This document shows, in pieces, positions 1 to 7,221 of a stretch of DNA of 64,000 nt (within the stretch, counting starts at the first letter, position 1; every line of letters starts with the position of its first letter). The position numbers and the translations under genes are program-made. Under the pieces are notes generated by a model, which was given only the letters and a program-made list of their open reading frames with translations, was not told where the DNA came from and did not search any database. Location of the stretch: contig DASRBI010000013.1 of assembly GCA_035685165.1 (NCBI GenBank), forward strand, positions 1-64,000, written 5' to 3'. The DNA is from DATFDN01 sp035685165. GTDB taxonomy: Bacteria; Pseudomonadota; Alphaproteobacteria; Acetobacterales; Acetobacteraceae.

Positions 1-267
1 CTGCGCCGGCGGCCGGGCGAGCCGGGGGAGCGCAAGGCGCGGCCGCGCAAGGAGCGGATCCGGCGGCTGAAGAAGAGCGAGCTGTGGCGGCCGACCAAGG
101 GCGGCTTGTGGCCGGCGGGGTCGGCGGGGTTGGCGCGCGACTGCGCGCATATCACGCCGCGCCCCAAGGAGGAGCTGCTGCGGCAGCTGGCGGAGGTGCG
201 CGCCTGGCTGCGGAGCGAGGCGGCGGCGGGGCGCCCGCCCAAGGCGGCGGACGACGGGTTTACGTGA
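1..267 (+). CDS. C-terminal end of an unrecognised gene (5' partial)
   Basis: Frame 1 is open from the first base to a TGA at 265-267, giving 88 residues. The segment is very rich in Arg, Lys, Glu and Ala, with a basic stretch near the start and a predicted helical, charged tail. I do not recognise the family. Composition matches the GC-rich coding sequence around it. The real start lies outside the window, so neither length nor function can be given. Because the frame runs off the edge, it could also be a chance open frame in GC-rich DNA. Confidence 0.45.
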   Translation: MRRRPGEPGERKARPRKERIRRLKKSELWRPTKGGLWPAGSAGLARDCAHITPRPKEELLRQLAEVRAWLRSEAAAGRPPKAADDGFT

Positions 268-561
268 GCGGGCGGGATGGCGGGGCGGTGGCGGGGCCCG
301 GGGCTGCCCATATTAGTAACGTTGTTAACGTATGTAATAGCCGCCAGGCGAGAGCCCCCCTGCCGTTGCGGGAGGGGCGCCGTTGGTTGCGCGATGCACG
401 GGGCGAAGCCCGCGGCTTGCGGTCGCAAACACGCCTCCCCGTGGCCGAATCCCGACAGAGCAGGGGGAAACCCGCTGTTGCACGATGCAAAGAGCGGAAC
501 CCGCGGCCTGCTGCCGCGCGCAGCCCTTTCCCCGGCGCCTGCCCGCAAGGGAAGGGGGCGC
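268..561. other. Gene-free stretch with short repeats
   Basis: About 290 bases lie between the partial first gene and the end of the SDR gene on the other strand. No convincing coding frame was found. It holds a small AT-rich island with an ACGTT/AACGT inverted repeat near 318-333 and two imperfect direct copies of a 35-bp sequence, listed separately. No terminator with a T-tract is evident. Confidence 0.5.
386..511. repeat. Imperfect direct repeat, two 35-bp copies
   Basis: Copies at 386-420 and 477-511 start with GTTGC(G/A)CGATGCA and end with CCCGCGGC(T/C)TGC; by eye about four in five positions agree. The spacing is 91 bp start to start. They lie in non-coding DNA downstream of the SDR gene. 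The nature of the repeat is unknown. Confidence 0.45.
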
Positions 562-1299
562 TCAAACATGCTGGCCGCCGTCGATGAAAATCTCCGAGCC
601 CGAGATGTAGCGTGCATTCTCCGAGCAGAGAAAATAGAGCAGCTCCGCCACCTCCTTCGGCTGGCCGACGCGTTTCATCGGGATTTGCCGCTCCACGATG
701 GCATCGGTTCCGGGCGACAGGATGCCGGTTTCGATTTCGCCGGGCGAGACCGCGTTCACGCACACGCCGGTGGTGCCGAACTCGGCCGCCAGCTCGCGCG
801 TCAGCGCGGCGAGCGCGGCCTTGGAGCACGCATAGGCGGCGGAGGCGAAGGGATGCACGCGCGAGCCGACGATCGAGGTGATGTTCACCACGCTGCCGCG
901 CGAGGCCACCAGCAGATCCTTCATGCCCTGCACCAGCACAACGGCGGCGAAGAAATTGACGTTCAGGATATGCAACCAGTCGGCGTACGGCATTGCGAGC
1001 GCCGGGATTTTCGCGCCCTCGCGCGTCTTGGGCGAGATCGCCGCGTTGTTGATCAGCGCGTCGAGCCGCCCTTCGGCGATGTCGCGGATGCGCGGGATCG
1101 CCGCCGCCACCTCCGCGATGTCCGACAGATCGAGCTGGATATGGTTGCGCGCGCCCCCCTCCCACGGGCAGCGTGGATCGAAGGGCTGGCGGGAGATGGT
1201 CAGCACCCGCCAGCCGCCGTCGCTGAAGCGTTTCACCGTCGAGTGCCCGATGCCCCGGCTCGCGCCGGTCAGCAGCAGCACTTTTTGCGCGTTGGCCAT
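562..1299 (-). CDS. SDR-family NAD(P)-dependent oxidoreductase
   Basis: This is a 245-residue classical short-chain dehydrogenase. It has the cofactor motif TGASRGIG at residues 11-18, NNAA at 84-87, Ser 142 and the catalytic YACSK (Tyr156, Lys160). It ends with the usual SGSEIFIDGGQ segment. The ATG at 1299 is preferred over a frame-open extension to 1386 because the Rossmann strand begins six residues later, as is normal for the family. It is probably a cytosolic oxidoreductase of the 3-oxoacyl reductase type; the substrate is not predictable. It is divergent from the racemase gene at 1545, with about 245 bp of shared upstream DNA. Confidence 0.85.
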   Translation of the reverse strand: MANAQKVLLLTGASRGIGHSTVKRFSDGGWRVLTISRQPFDPRCPWEGGARNHIQLDLSDIAEVAAAIPRIRDIAEGRLDALINNAAISPKTREGAKIPALAMPYADWLHILNVNFFAAVVLVQGMKDLLVASRGSVVNITSIVGSRVHPFASAAYACSKAALAALTRELAAEFGTTGVCVNAVSPGEIETGILSPGTDAIVERQIPMKRVGQPKEVAELLYFLCSENARYISGSEIFIDGGQHV

Positions 1300-1544
1300 A
1301 GTCTGCTCGGTTCTCACTGATCGGGCGGGATGGGGCGCGGAATGCGCCCACCGGTCAAGCCCGCGCGGGCGCAGACGCCAACACAAGGATGGGGGCGGGG
1401 AGAATGTCGCCGCTCCCTCGCCCGCTCGTGCGAGGGCGCCCCGCGAATGCGGGCACGCTCAACGTCGCGGCGGGGCGATGTTGCGCCAACCACCGCCCTC
1501 ATGCGACCACGGCGCCGTCACCCGAGCTGCGGAGATTGACGGAG

Positions 1545-2711
1545 ATGGCTGAGGCGTCGAACACCCAGGTCAATTCCGGCCCGCTCGCCGGCATCCGCCT
1601 GATCGAGATCGCCGGCATCGGGCCCGGCCCGATGGCGGCGATGATGCTGGGCGACCTCGGTGCCGACGTGATCCGCGTCGACCGTGTGCAGCCGGGAGGC
1701 GTCGAGCTCGTGCGCGAGCCGGGGTTTCAGGTGCACAACCGCAGCCGCCGCTCGGTCGCGGTTGACTTGCGCAAGCCGGGCGGAGCCGAAGTCGTGCTCC
1801 GCCTCGCCGAACGCGCCGACGGGCTGATGGAGCCGTTTCGCCCCGGCGTCGCCGAACGTCTCGGCATCGGGCCCGAACCCTGCCTCGCGCGCAATCCGCG
1901 CCTCATTTACGGGCGGATGACCGGCTGGGGCCAGGAGGGCCCGCTCGCCAAGGCGGCCGGTCACGACATCAATTACATCGCGCTCGCTGGCGCGCTCCAC
2001 GCGATCGGCACCCCGGAGAAACCGATCCACCCGCTCAACCTGGTCGGCGATTACGGCGGCGGCGGAATGCTGCTCGCCTTCGGCATGGTGTGCGGCCTGC
2101 TGGAAGCGGTGCGCTCCGGCAAGGGGCAGGTGGTGGATGCCGCGATGGTGGACGGCACCGCATTGCTGATGGGTGCGGCGTTCGGGATGCACGCTGCCGG
2201 GCTTTGGTCCGACCGCAGGCAGGACAACATGCTGGACGGCGGTTCGCATTTCTACGGCAGCTACGAGACGAAGGACGGCAAGTTCGTCGCCATCGGCTCG
2301 ATCGAGCCGCAATTCTATGCGCTGCTGTTGGAGAAGCTCGGCCTCGACCCGGCGCACCTGCCCGACCAGCGCGATCGGCAAGCCTGGCCCGCCATGAAGG
2401 AGCGGCTGGCGACGCTGTTCCGCACGAAGACGCGCGAGGAATGGTGCGCGATCATGGAAGGCACCGATGTGTGCTTCGCGCCGGTGCTGACGATGACGGA
2501 GGCGAAGGAGCATCCGCACGCCAAGGCGCGCGCGGCCTTCGTCGATGTGGGCGGCGTCGCCCAGCCCGCTCCGGCACCGCGCTTTTCGCGCACGCCCCCC
2601 GCCGCGCGCCTCGCGCCGACGCGCGGGCAGCACACGGACGAGGTGCTGGCGGAGGCGGGTTTCAGCGCCGATGAAGTTCGCGAGCTCCGTCGCGAGCAGG
2701 TGGTCGGCTGA
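1545..2711 (+). CDS. amacr: Alpha-methylacyl-CoA racemase (CaiB/BaiF family)
   Basis: The 388-residue protein belongs to the class III CoA-transferase fold but has the racemase signature. The N-terminal GIGPGPMAAMMLGDLGAD is typical of AMACR. The three positions that are catalytic in the mycobacterial enzyme MCR are recognisable: His140 in AGHDINYIALAG, Asp169 in NLVGDYGGGG and Glu254 in GSIEPQF, with near-identical spacing. It should interconvert (2R)- and (2S)-methylacyl-CoA esters so that branched acyl chains can enter beta-oxidation. The ATG at 1545 is preceded by GGAG and fits the family N-terminus; the open frame extends further upstream without homology-like sequence. Confidence 0.9.
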   Translation: MAEASNTQVNSGPLAGIRLIEIAGIGPGPMAAMMLGDLGADVIRVDRVQPGGVELVREPGFQVHNRSRRSVAVDLRKPGGAEVVLRLAERADGLMEPFRPGVAERLGIGPEPCLARNPRLIYGRMTGWGQEGPLAKAAGHDINYIALAGALHAIGTPEKPIHPLNLVGDYGGGGMLLAFGMVCGLLEAVRSGKGQVVDAAMVDGTALLMGAAFGMHAAGLWSDRRQDNMLDGGSHFYGSYETKDGKFVAIGSIEPQFYALLLEKLGLDPAHLPDQRDRQAWPAMKERLATLFRTKTREEWCAIMEGTDVCFAPVLTMTEAKEHPHAKARAAFVDVGGVAQPAPAPRFSRTPPAARLAPTRGQHTDEVLAEAGFSADEVRELRREQVVG

Positions 2712-2735
2712 ACAGCGCGTTCGAAGCCCGCCGGC

Positions 2736-4139
2736 TCACTCCGCCGCCACATACGGGCCGACCATCTTCGCCGGATCGACCACCCGGTCGAACTCGGCTT
2801 CGTCCACATAGCCGAGCTTCAGCGCCGCTTCCTTCAGCGTGAGGTCGTGGTGCATCGCGTAATGTGCGATCTCGGAGGCCTTGTCGTAACCGATCACCGG
2901 CGCCAGCGCGGTGACCAGCATCAACGACCGCTCGACGTATTCCGCGATCCGCTTTCGGTTCGGTTCGGTGCCCTCGATGAGGAATTTGCGGAAATTGGTG
3001 CAGCCATCGGAGAGCAGCGTGATGGACTGGATGATATTGTAAATCATCAGCGGCTTGTAGACGTTCATCTCCAGATAGCCACCGGCGCCGCCGAATCCCA
3101 CGGCGACATCGTTCGCCATCACCTGCACGGCGATCATCGTCAGCGCCTCGGCTTGGGTCGGGTTCACTTTGCCCGGCATGATCGACGAGCCGGGTTCATT
3201 CTCGGGTATGTGTAGCTCGGCGAAACCGGCACGGGGTCCGCAGGACAGCAGGCGAATGTCGTTGGCGATCTTGTAGAGCGACACGGCGAGCGTCCGCAGC
3301 GTGCCGGAAAGCTGCACCAGCGCGTCATGCGCGCCCTGCACCGCGAACTTGTTGGGCGCGCTGACGAAGGGAAGGCCGGTGATCTTGGCGACTTCCGCCG
3401 CTGCCGCCGCGGCAAAGCCCGGGGCCGAATTGATCCCGGTCCCGACCGCCGTGCCGCCGAGCGCCAAGCAATAGACGCCCGTGAGCGACGCCTCCAGCCG
3501 TCCAAGGTCGTCGGCGAGCATCCCCGCATAACCCGACCATTCCTGACCGAGCGTCAGCGGCGTCGCGTCCTGCATATGGGTGCGGCCGATCTTGATGATG
3601 TCCTTCCATGCCGCGGCCTTGGCTGCGATCGCGTCGTGCAGTGCCTGCACCGCGGGGATGAGCCGTTGCTTCACGTTCAACGCCGCCGCGATGTACATCG
3701 CTGAGGGGAACGTGTCGTTCGACGATTGCGCCATGTTGACGTGATCGTTCGGGTGCACCGGCGTCTTGCTGCCGAGCGGCGTACCGGCAAGCTGGCAGCT
3801 TCGGTTGGAGATCACTTCGTTCACGTTCATGTTGAACTGCGTGCCGCTGCCCGTCATCCAGACATGCAGCGGAAACATGTCGTGGTGCTGGCCGGCGAGG
3901 ATCTCGTCGCAGACCTCCACGATCAGCTTGTGCGGCTGCTCGGCCAGCCGCTTGCCGGCGTAATTGGCGTTGGCAGCCGCTTTCTTCAGGATCGCGTAGG
4001 CGGTGATCATCTCGCGCGGGATCAGATCCCGGCCGATGCTGAAATGCTCGAGCGAACGCTGCGTCTGCGCGCCCCACAGCTTGTCGGCGGGAACCTCGAC
4101 TTCGCCCATGCTGTCCGTCTCTCTTCGCATTTCGGCCAT
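2736..4139 (-). CDS. fumC: Fumarate hydratase, class II
   Basis: The 467-residue enzyme interconverts fumarate and malate in the TCA cycle; it is an iron-independent cytosolic homotetramer. Visible motifs are TGSGTQFNMN (97-106), HPNDHVNMAQSSNDTFP (129-145), GRTHMQDATPLTLGQE (185-200) and the superfamily signature GSSIMPGKVNP near residue 320. The start at 4139 is set by GGAGG (4147-4151 on the minus strand) with a 7-nt spacer; an ATG nine bases further in is the alternative. Length is normal. It follows trpF by 26 bp, so it may be co-transcribed with that cluster. Its 3' end faces the racemase gene 24 bp away. Confidence 0.97.
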   Translation of the reverse strand: MAEMRRETDSMGEVEVPADKLWGAQTQRSLEHFSIGRDLIPREMITAYAILKKAAANANYAGKRLAEQPHKLIVEVCDEILAGQHHDMFPLHVWMTGSGTQFNMNVNEVISNRSCQLAGTPLGSKTPVHPNDHVNMAQSSNDTFPSAMYIAAALNVKQRLIPAVQALHDAIAAKAAAWKDIIKIGRTHMQDATPLTLGQEWSGYAGMLADDLGRLEASLTGVYCLALGGTAVGTGINSAPGFAAAAAAEVAKITGLPFVSAPNKFAVQGAHDALVQLSGTLRTLAVSLYKIANDIRLLSCGPRAGFAELHIPENEPGSSIMPGKVNPTQAEALTMIAVQVMANDVAVGFGGAGGYLEMNVYKPLMIYNIIQSITLLSDGCTNFRKFLIEGTEPNRKRIAEYVERSLMLVTALAPVIGYDKASEIAHYAMHHDLTLKEAALKLGYVDEAEFDRVVDPAKMVGPYVAAE

Positions 4140-4146
4140 CGTTCGA

Positions 4147-4151
4147 CCTCC
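4147..4151 (-). promoter_or_regulatory. Ribosome-binding site of fumC
   Basis: GGAGG on the minus strand lies 7 nt before the ATG at 4139. It decides the start among several in-frame candidates. Confidence 0.7.
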
Positions 4152-4165
4152 AGCACGAGGTGATT

Positions 4166-4813
4166 TCAGTCCCGGCCAGCGCCGGGAGGAGCGGCGCGGC
4201 TCGCCGCCACAAAGGCGCGGATCAGCGCGGGGTCCTTCCTTCCGTCCGTCCCTTCGACACCGGAGGATACGTCCACCGCCGTTGCGCCGGTTGCCCGGAT
4301 CGCCTCCGCGACATTGCCGGGCCTGAGACCGCCCGCCAGGATCCACGGTCCCGGCACGCGCCAGCCGGCGAGAATAGACCAGTCGAACCGCGCGGCGTTT
4401 CCGCCCGGCCGGTTAGCGCCCTGGGGCGGTTTCGCTTCCAGCACCAGACGGTCGCAGCCTTCGAGCCCGGTCGGAAGATCGGCGGCTGAGCCAATGCCGA
4501 TCGCCCGCCAAACCGGGCGACCGAAGCGGTTGCGGATCGCCGCGCAACGCCCAGAAGCGGCGTACACCTGCAAAACATCGAGCGGAACTGCCTCCAGCAC
4601 CGCTCCGATTTCCTCGTCGGTCGGGCCGACGAATAGACCGACGCTGCCGATCCCCGCAGGGACGCGGCGAGCGAGCGAAGCAGCCATGGCGATATCGACA
4701 TACCGCGGCGAGGGGGGAAAGAAATTGAAGCCTACCCAGTCCGCGCCTGCTTCGGCGGCGGCATCCAGCGCCTCGAACGTGCTGATGCCGCAAATCTTGA
4801 CGGCGACGCTCAT
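4166..4813 (-). CDS. trpF: Phosphoribosylanthranilate isomerase
   Basis: The 215-residue TIM barrel converts N-(5-phosphoribosyl)anthranilate to CdRP in tryptophan biosynthesis. The general base Cys8 lies in VKICGI, the general acid Asp in DVSSGVE near the C-terminus, and the phosphate-binding loop is ILAGGL. The ATG at 4813 overlaps the pyrF stop (ATGA), implying translational coupling. In many alphaproteobacteria trpF is followed by trpB and trpA; here fumC follows instead, so the remaining trp genes must lie elsewhere. Confidence 0.96.
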   Translation of the reverse strand: MSVAVKICGISTFEALDAAAEAGADWVGFNFFPPSPRYVDIAMAASLARRVPAGIGSVGLFVGPTDEEIGAVLEAVPLDVLQVYAASGRCAAIRNRFGRPVWRAIGIGSAADLPTGLEGCDRLVLEAKPPQGANRPGGNAARFDWSILAGWRVPGPWILAGGLRPGNVAEAIRATGATAVDVSSGVEGTDGRKDPALIRAFVAASRAAPPGAGRD

Positions 4814-5508
4814 CCGATCGCGCCGGCGATGTCTCGCGCCGCCGCTGCCGGGTCGGGCGCACCGGTAATCGGCCGTCCGACGACGATCCGGTCCGCACCC
4901 GCCGCGATCGCCTGCGCCGGCGTCATCGTGCGCGCCTGGTCGCCCGGCGCGGCACCTTCGGGACGGACGCCGGGAACAACGAGCAGGGGATGCGGGCCAA
5001 GCTCTCGCCGCAGCAGCGCCACCTCGCGCGGGCTGCACACCACGCCGTCCGCGCCGGCCGCGAGCGCGAGACGCGCCAGGCGCAGCACCTGCAGGGCGGC
5101 GCCGCCGTCGATGCCCGTTGCTTGCAGCGCGGCATCGTCGAGGCTGGTCAGCACCGTGACCGCGAGCAGCATCGGGCGCGCGGCACCGGCAGGGTCGGCC
5201 GCGGCGCGCGCCGCCGCGATCATCGCCGCCCCGCCGGACGCGTGCAGCGTAATCAGTGCCGCGCCGAGCGGCAGCACGGCGCGCACCGCGCCCGCGACGG
5301 TGTTCGGGATGTCGTGCAGCTTGAGGTCGAGGAATACCGGCAGCCCGCCGGCGGCCTGCACCGCACGCACGCCCTGCGGCCCGTTGGCGGCGAAGAACTC
5401 GAGCCCGAGCTTGAGAACCCCGCAACAGGGGCGCACGGCCGCCGCCCACTCAACCGCGCGCGCGGGATCTGCGGTATCGAGTGCGACGATCAGCCGCGAA
5501 CCGATCAC
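4810..5508 (-). CDS. pyrF: Orotidine 5'-phosphate decarboxylase
   Basis: The 232-residue enzyme makes UMP from OMP, the last step of de novo pyrimidine synthesis. The family signature is complete (FLDLKLHDIPNT, with the catalytic Lys63/Asp66 pair), and the C-terminal phosphate loop reads RIVVGRPI. The start is the GTG at 5508, which overlaps the stop of the upstream LapA-domain gene as GTGA. The frame stays open far upstream, but no homology-like sequence precedes this point. It lies between lapA and trpF with overlaps on both sides, so the three are one translational unit. Confidence 0.95.
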   Translation of the reverse strand: MIGSRLIVALDTADPARAVEWAAAVRPCCGVLKLGLEFFAANGPQGVRAVQAAGGLPVFLDLKLHDIPNTVAGAVRAVLPLGAALITLHASGGAAMIAAARAAADPAGAARPMLLAVTVLTSLDDAALQATGIDGGAALQVLRLARLALAAGADGVVCSPREVALLRRELGPHPLLVVPGVRPEGAAPGDQARTMTPAQAIAAGADRIVVGRPITGAPDPAAAARDIAGAIG

Positions 5509-5813
5509 GCGGGCGGCGGCAGCGCGGCGCCGCTCCGTTCCTGCTCGCGCGCGCGCAGCACGCGGACTTCCTCTTCCAGCATGTGCAGCCGCGTTTCCGC
5601 CCGCCGCGCGCGCCTGCGGGCGCGCAGCTCGCCTGGCCAGACGATCAGCCCGCCGATCAGAAAGGCAGCCGCGGCCGGCACCAGCACCGCGCCCGCCAGG
5701 GGTACGATGAGATCGAGATCGGTGGGCCAGAAGCCGACCGCGACATGCTGGCGGTTGGAGACGGCGAACAGGATCAGGACAAGCAGCACCGGAACGGCGA
5801 TGACGAGGCGCAT
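5505..5813 (-). CDS. lapA: LapA-domain inner-membrane protein
   Basis: This 102-residue protein has two hydrophobic helices (about 3-19 and 36-60) separated by the short loop typical of LapA/DUF1049. A charged Arg/Glu coiled-coil-like segment (about 65-95) follows. In E. coli LapA works with LapB in controlling lipopolysaccharide synthesis; no lapB is visible here. The NRQHVAVGFWP loop matches the family. It sits eight bases after ihfB, as in many alphaproteobacteria, and overlaps pyrF at its 3' end. Confidence 0.82.
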   Translation of the reverse strand: MRLVIAVPVLLVLILFAVSNRQHVAVGFWPTDLDLIVPLAGAVLVPAAAAFLIGGLIVWPGELRARRRARRAETRLHMLEEEVRVLRAREQERSGAALPPPA

Positions 5814-5821
5814 CGGGTCTT

Positions 5822-6154
5822 TCAGGCGGTAACGGGGCTCTTCGTCCGCACCGCCGGGGCGGGCCGGCCTTCCGCCGCCTTGTTGACGCGGGCGCGAAGC
5901 TCCTTGCCGGCCTTGAAGAAGGGCACCGCCTTCTCGTCAACCGGCACCGGCGCGCCGGTCCGCGGATTGCGCCCGGTGCGCGCGTTACGGCGCTTGACCG
6001 TAAACGCGCCGAAGCCACGCAGCTCCACGCGGGCGCCGCGGGCGAGCGCGCTCGTGATCTCGTCGAAGATCGTGGCGACGATCATCTCGATGTCGTTGGC
6101 GCGCAGATGCGGATTCTTCTCCGACAAGTCGGCGATCAGCTCGGATCGTGTCAC
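5822..6154 (-). CDS. ihfB: Integration host factor beta subunit / HU-family DNA-binding protein
   Basis: The 110-residue nucleoid protein bends DNA as a heterodimer with IhfA. The family signature GFGAFTVKRRNARTGRNPRTG covers the beta-arm with the intercalating Pro; the N-terminal helix pair starts TRSELIADLSEKNPHL. The start is a GTG at 6154 with GGAGG just upstream. The C-terminus is about 15 residues longer than E. coli IhfB, with a Pro/Ala/Arg tail. Position after sppA/rpsA matches the conserved alphaproteobacterial order, which argues for IhfB rather than generic HU. Confidence 0.92.
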   Translation of the reverse strand: MTRSELIADLSEKNPHLRANDIEMIVATIFDEITSALARGARVELRGFGAFTVKRRNARTGRNPRTGAPVPVDEKAVPFFKAGKELRARVNKAAEGRPAPAVRTKSPVTA

Positions 6155-6172
6155 CCGATCCTCCAGCGGCGG

Positions 6173-7102
6173 TCACTCGCCCGGACGCTGCCAGAGCGAC
6201 CATACGCCGTCAAGGCTAAGCCATTGCGACAGCAGGGATTTCCATGCTTGCTCCACGAGCGTGGAAAGACTGTCGCCGAACGTGCGCGCGGCGAGACTCG
6301 CACGCGAGATGTCGCGCCAGGGCAGGCTCGTCGGCACGCCCGCCGCGCTGGCAAGCCACGCGCGCGCGTCCTGCTCGTCGCCGAGCTGATCGACGAGGCC
6401 GAGGGCGACCGCCTGCCGCCCCGTATAGGGGCGGCCGTCGGCGAGCGCGCGCACCTTCTCAACATCCATGTGCCGCCCAGCGGCGACCATTGCCACGAAC
6501 TGATCGTAGTAGTCGCCGACGATGCCTTGCAGCATCTGCCGTGCCTCGGGCGAGGTTTTCTCGAACGGGCTCGGCTCGTCCTTGAGCGGGCCAGATTTGA
6601 ACACCTCCGGCGTGACGCCGATCTTGTCCAGGAGTCCCGTCACCTCGAAGCTCTGCACATAGACGCCGATCGAGCCGGTGAGCGTGCCCTCGCGGGCGAA
6701 GATGCGGCGCGCCGGCACGGCGATCATATAGCCGGCCGAGGCGGCGATGCCGCCCATCACGGAGACGACCGGCTTGCGTGCAGCGACCGCGGCGATGGCG
6801 TCGTGTAAAACCTCTCCGGCGTTCACGCCGCCCCCGGGACTGTCGATCTCCACTACGAGCGCACGCGCCGCCTTGTCGGTGGCGAGCTTGCGAAGCTCGG
6901 TCGCAAGCTCATCCTCACCGGCGATGATGCCGTTGACCCGCGCGCGCGCCACATAGGGGCCGCCGAACCATATTCCGCCCTCGCGCCCGCGTAGCGCGAC
7001 CAGGATGATGCCGATCAGCGCCAGCACGGCGAGCGTGCGCCAGACGACGACCCGGCGCTTGAGGCGCCTTCGGTCGATCAGCAGGTCGGTCTCGAGGGAC
7101 AC
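6173..7102 (-). CDS. sppA: Signal peptide peptidase SppA, short form
   Basis: The 309-residue protein has one N-terminal membrane anchor (about 18-38) and a periplasmic ClpP-like S49 protease domain. The Ser/Lys dyad is visible: Ser122 in GGIAASAGYM and Lys174 in FKSGPLKDEPSPF. It should degrade cleaved signal peptides in the membrane. The start is a GTG at 7102; there is no good in-frame ATG. The preceding GGTGAGGG lies only one base from the GTG and belongs to an inserted palindromic repeat, so the true initiation signal is unclear. It lies between rpsA and ihfB. Confidence 0.93.
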   Translation of the reverse strand: MSLETDLLIDRRRLKRRVVVWRTLAVLALIGIILVALRGREGGIWFGGPYVARARVNGIIAGEDELATELRKLATDKAARALVVEIDSPGGGVNAGEVLHDAIAAVAARKPVVSVMGGIAASAGYMIAVPARRIFAREGTLTGSIGVYVQSFEVTGLLDKIGVTPEVFKSGPLKDEPSPFEKTSPEARQMLQGIVGDYYDQFVAMVAAGRHMDVEKVRALADGRPYTGRQAVALGLVDQLGDEQDARAWLASAAGVPTSLPWRDISRASLAARTFGDSLSTLVEQAWKSLLSQWLSLDGVWSLWQRPGE

Positions 7103-7103
7103 G

Positions 7104-7213
7104 CCCTCACCCGGCGCTGCGCGCCGACCTCTCCCGCCAAGCGGGAGGAGTTATCCCGGTACGCCTCTCCGGCTTGCGGGAGAGGCCGCTGCGCCGCGAG
7201 CGGCAGGTGAGGG
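7104..7213. repeat. Composite palindromic intergenic element, copy 1
   Basis: A 110-bp unit is bounded by CCCTCACC (7104-7111) and its complement GGTGAGGG (7206-7213). It contains two internal hairpins: CTCCCGC-CAA-GCGGGAG at 7131-7147 and a CTCTCC...GGGAGAG structure near 7165-7185. It fills the rpsA-sppA gap and abuts the sppA start. A second copy with the same plan lies at 27727-27848. Confidence 0.75.
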
Positions 7214-7221
7214 TGGTTATT

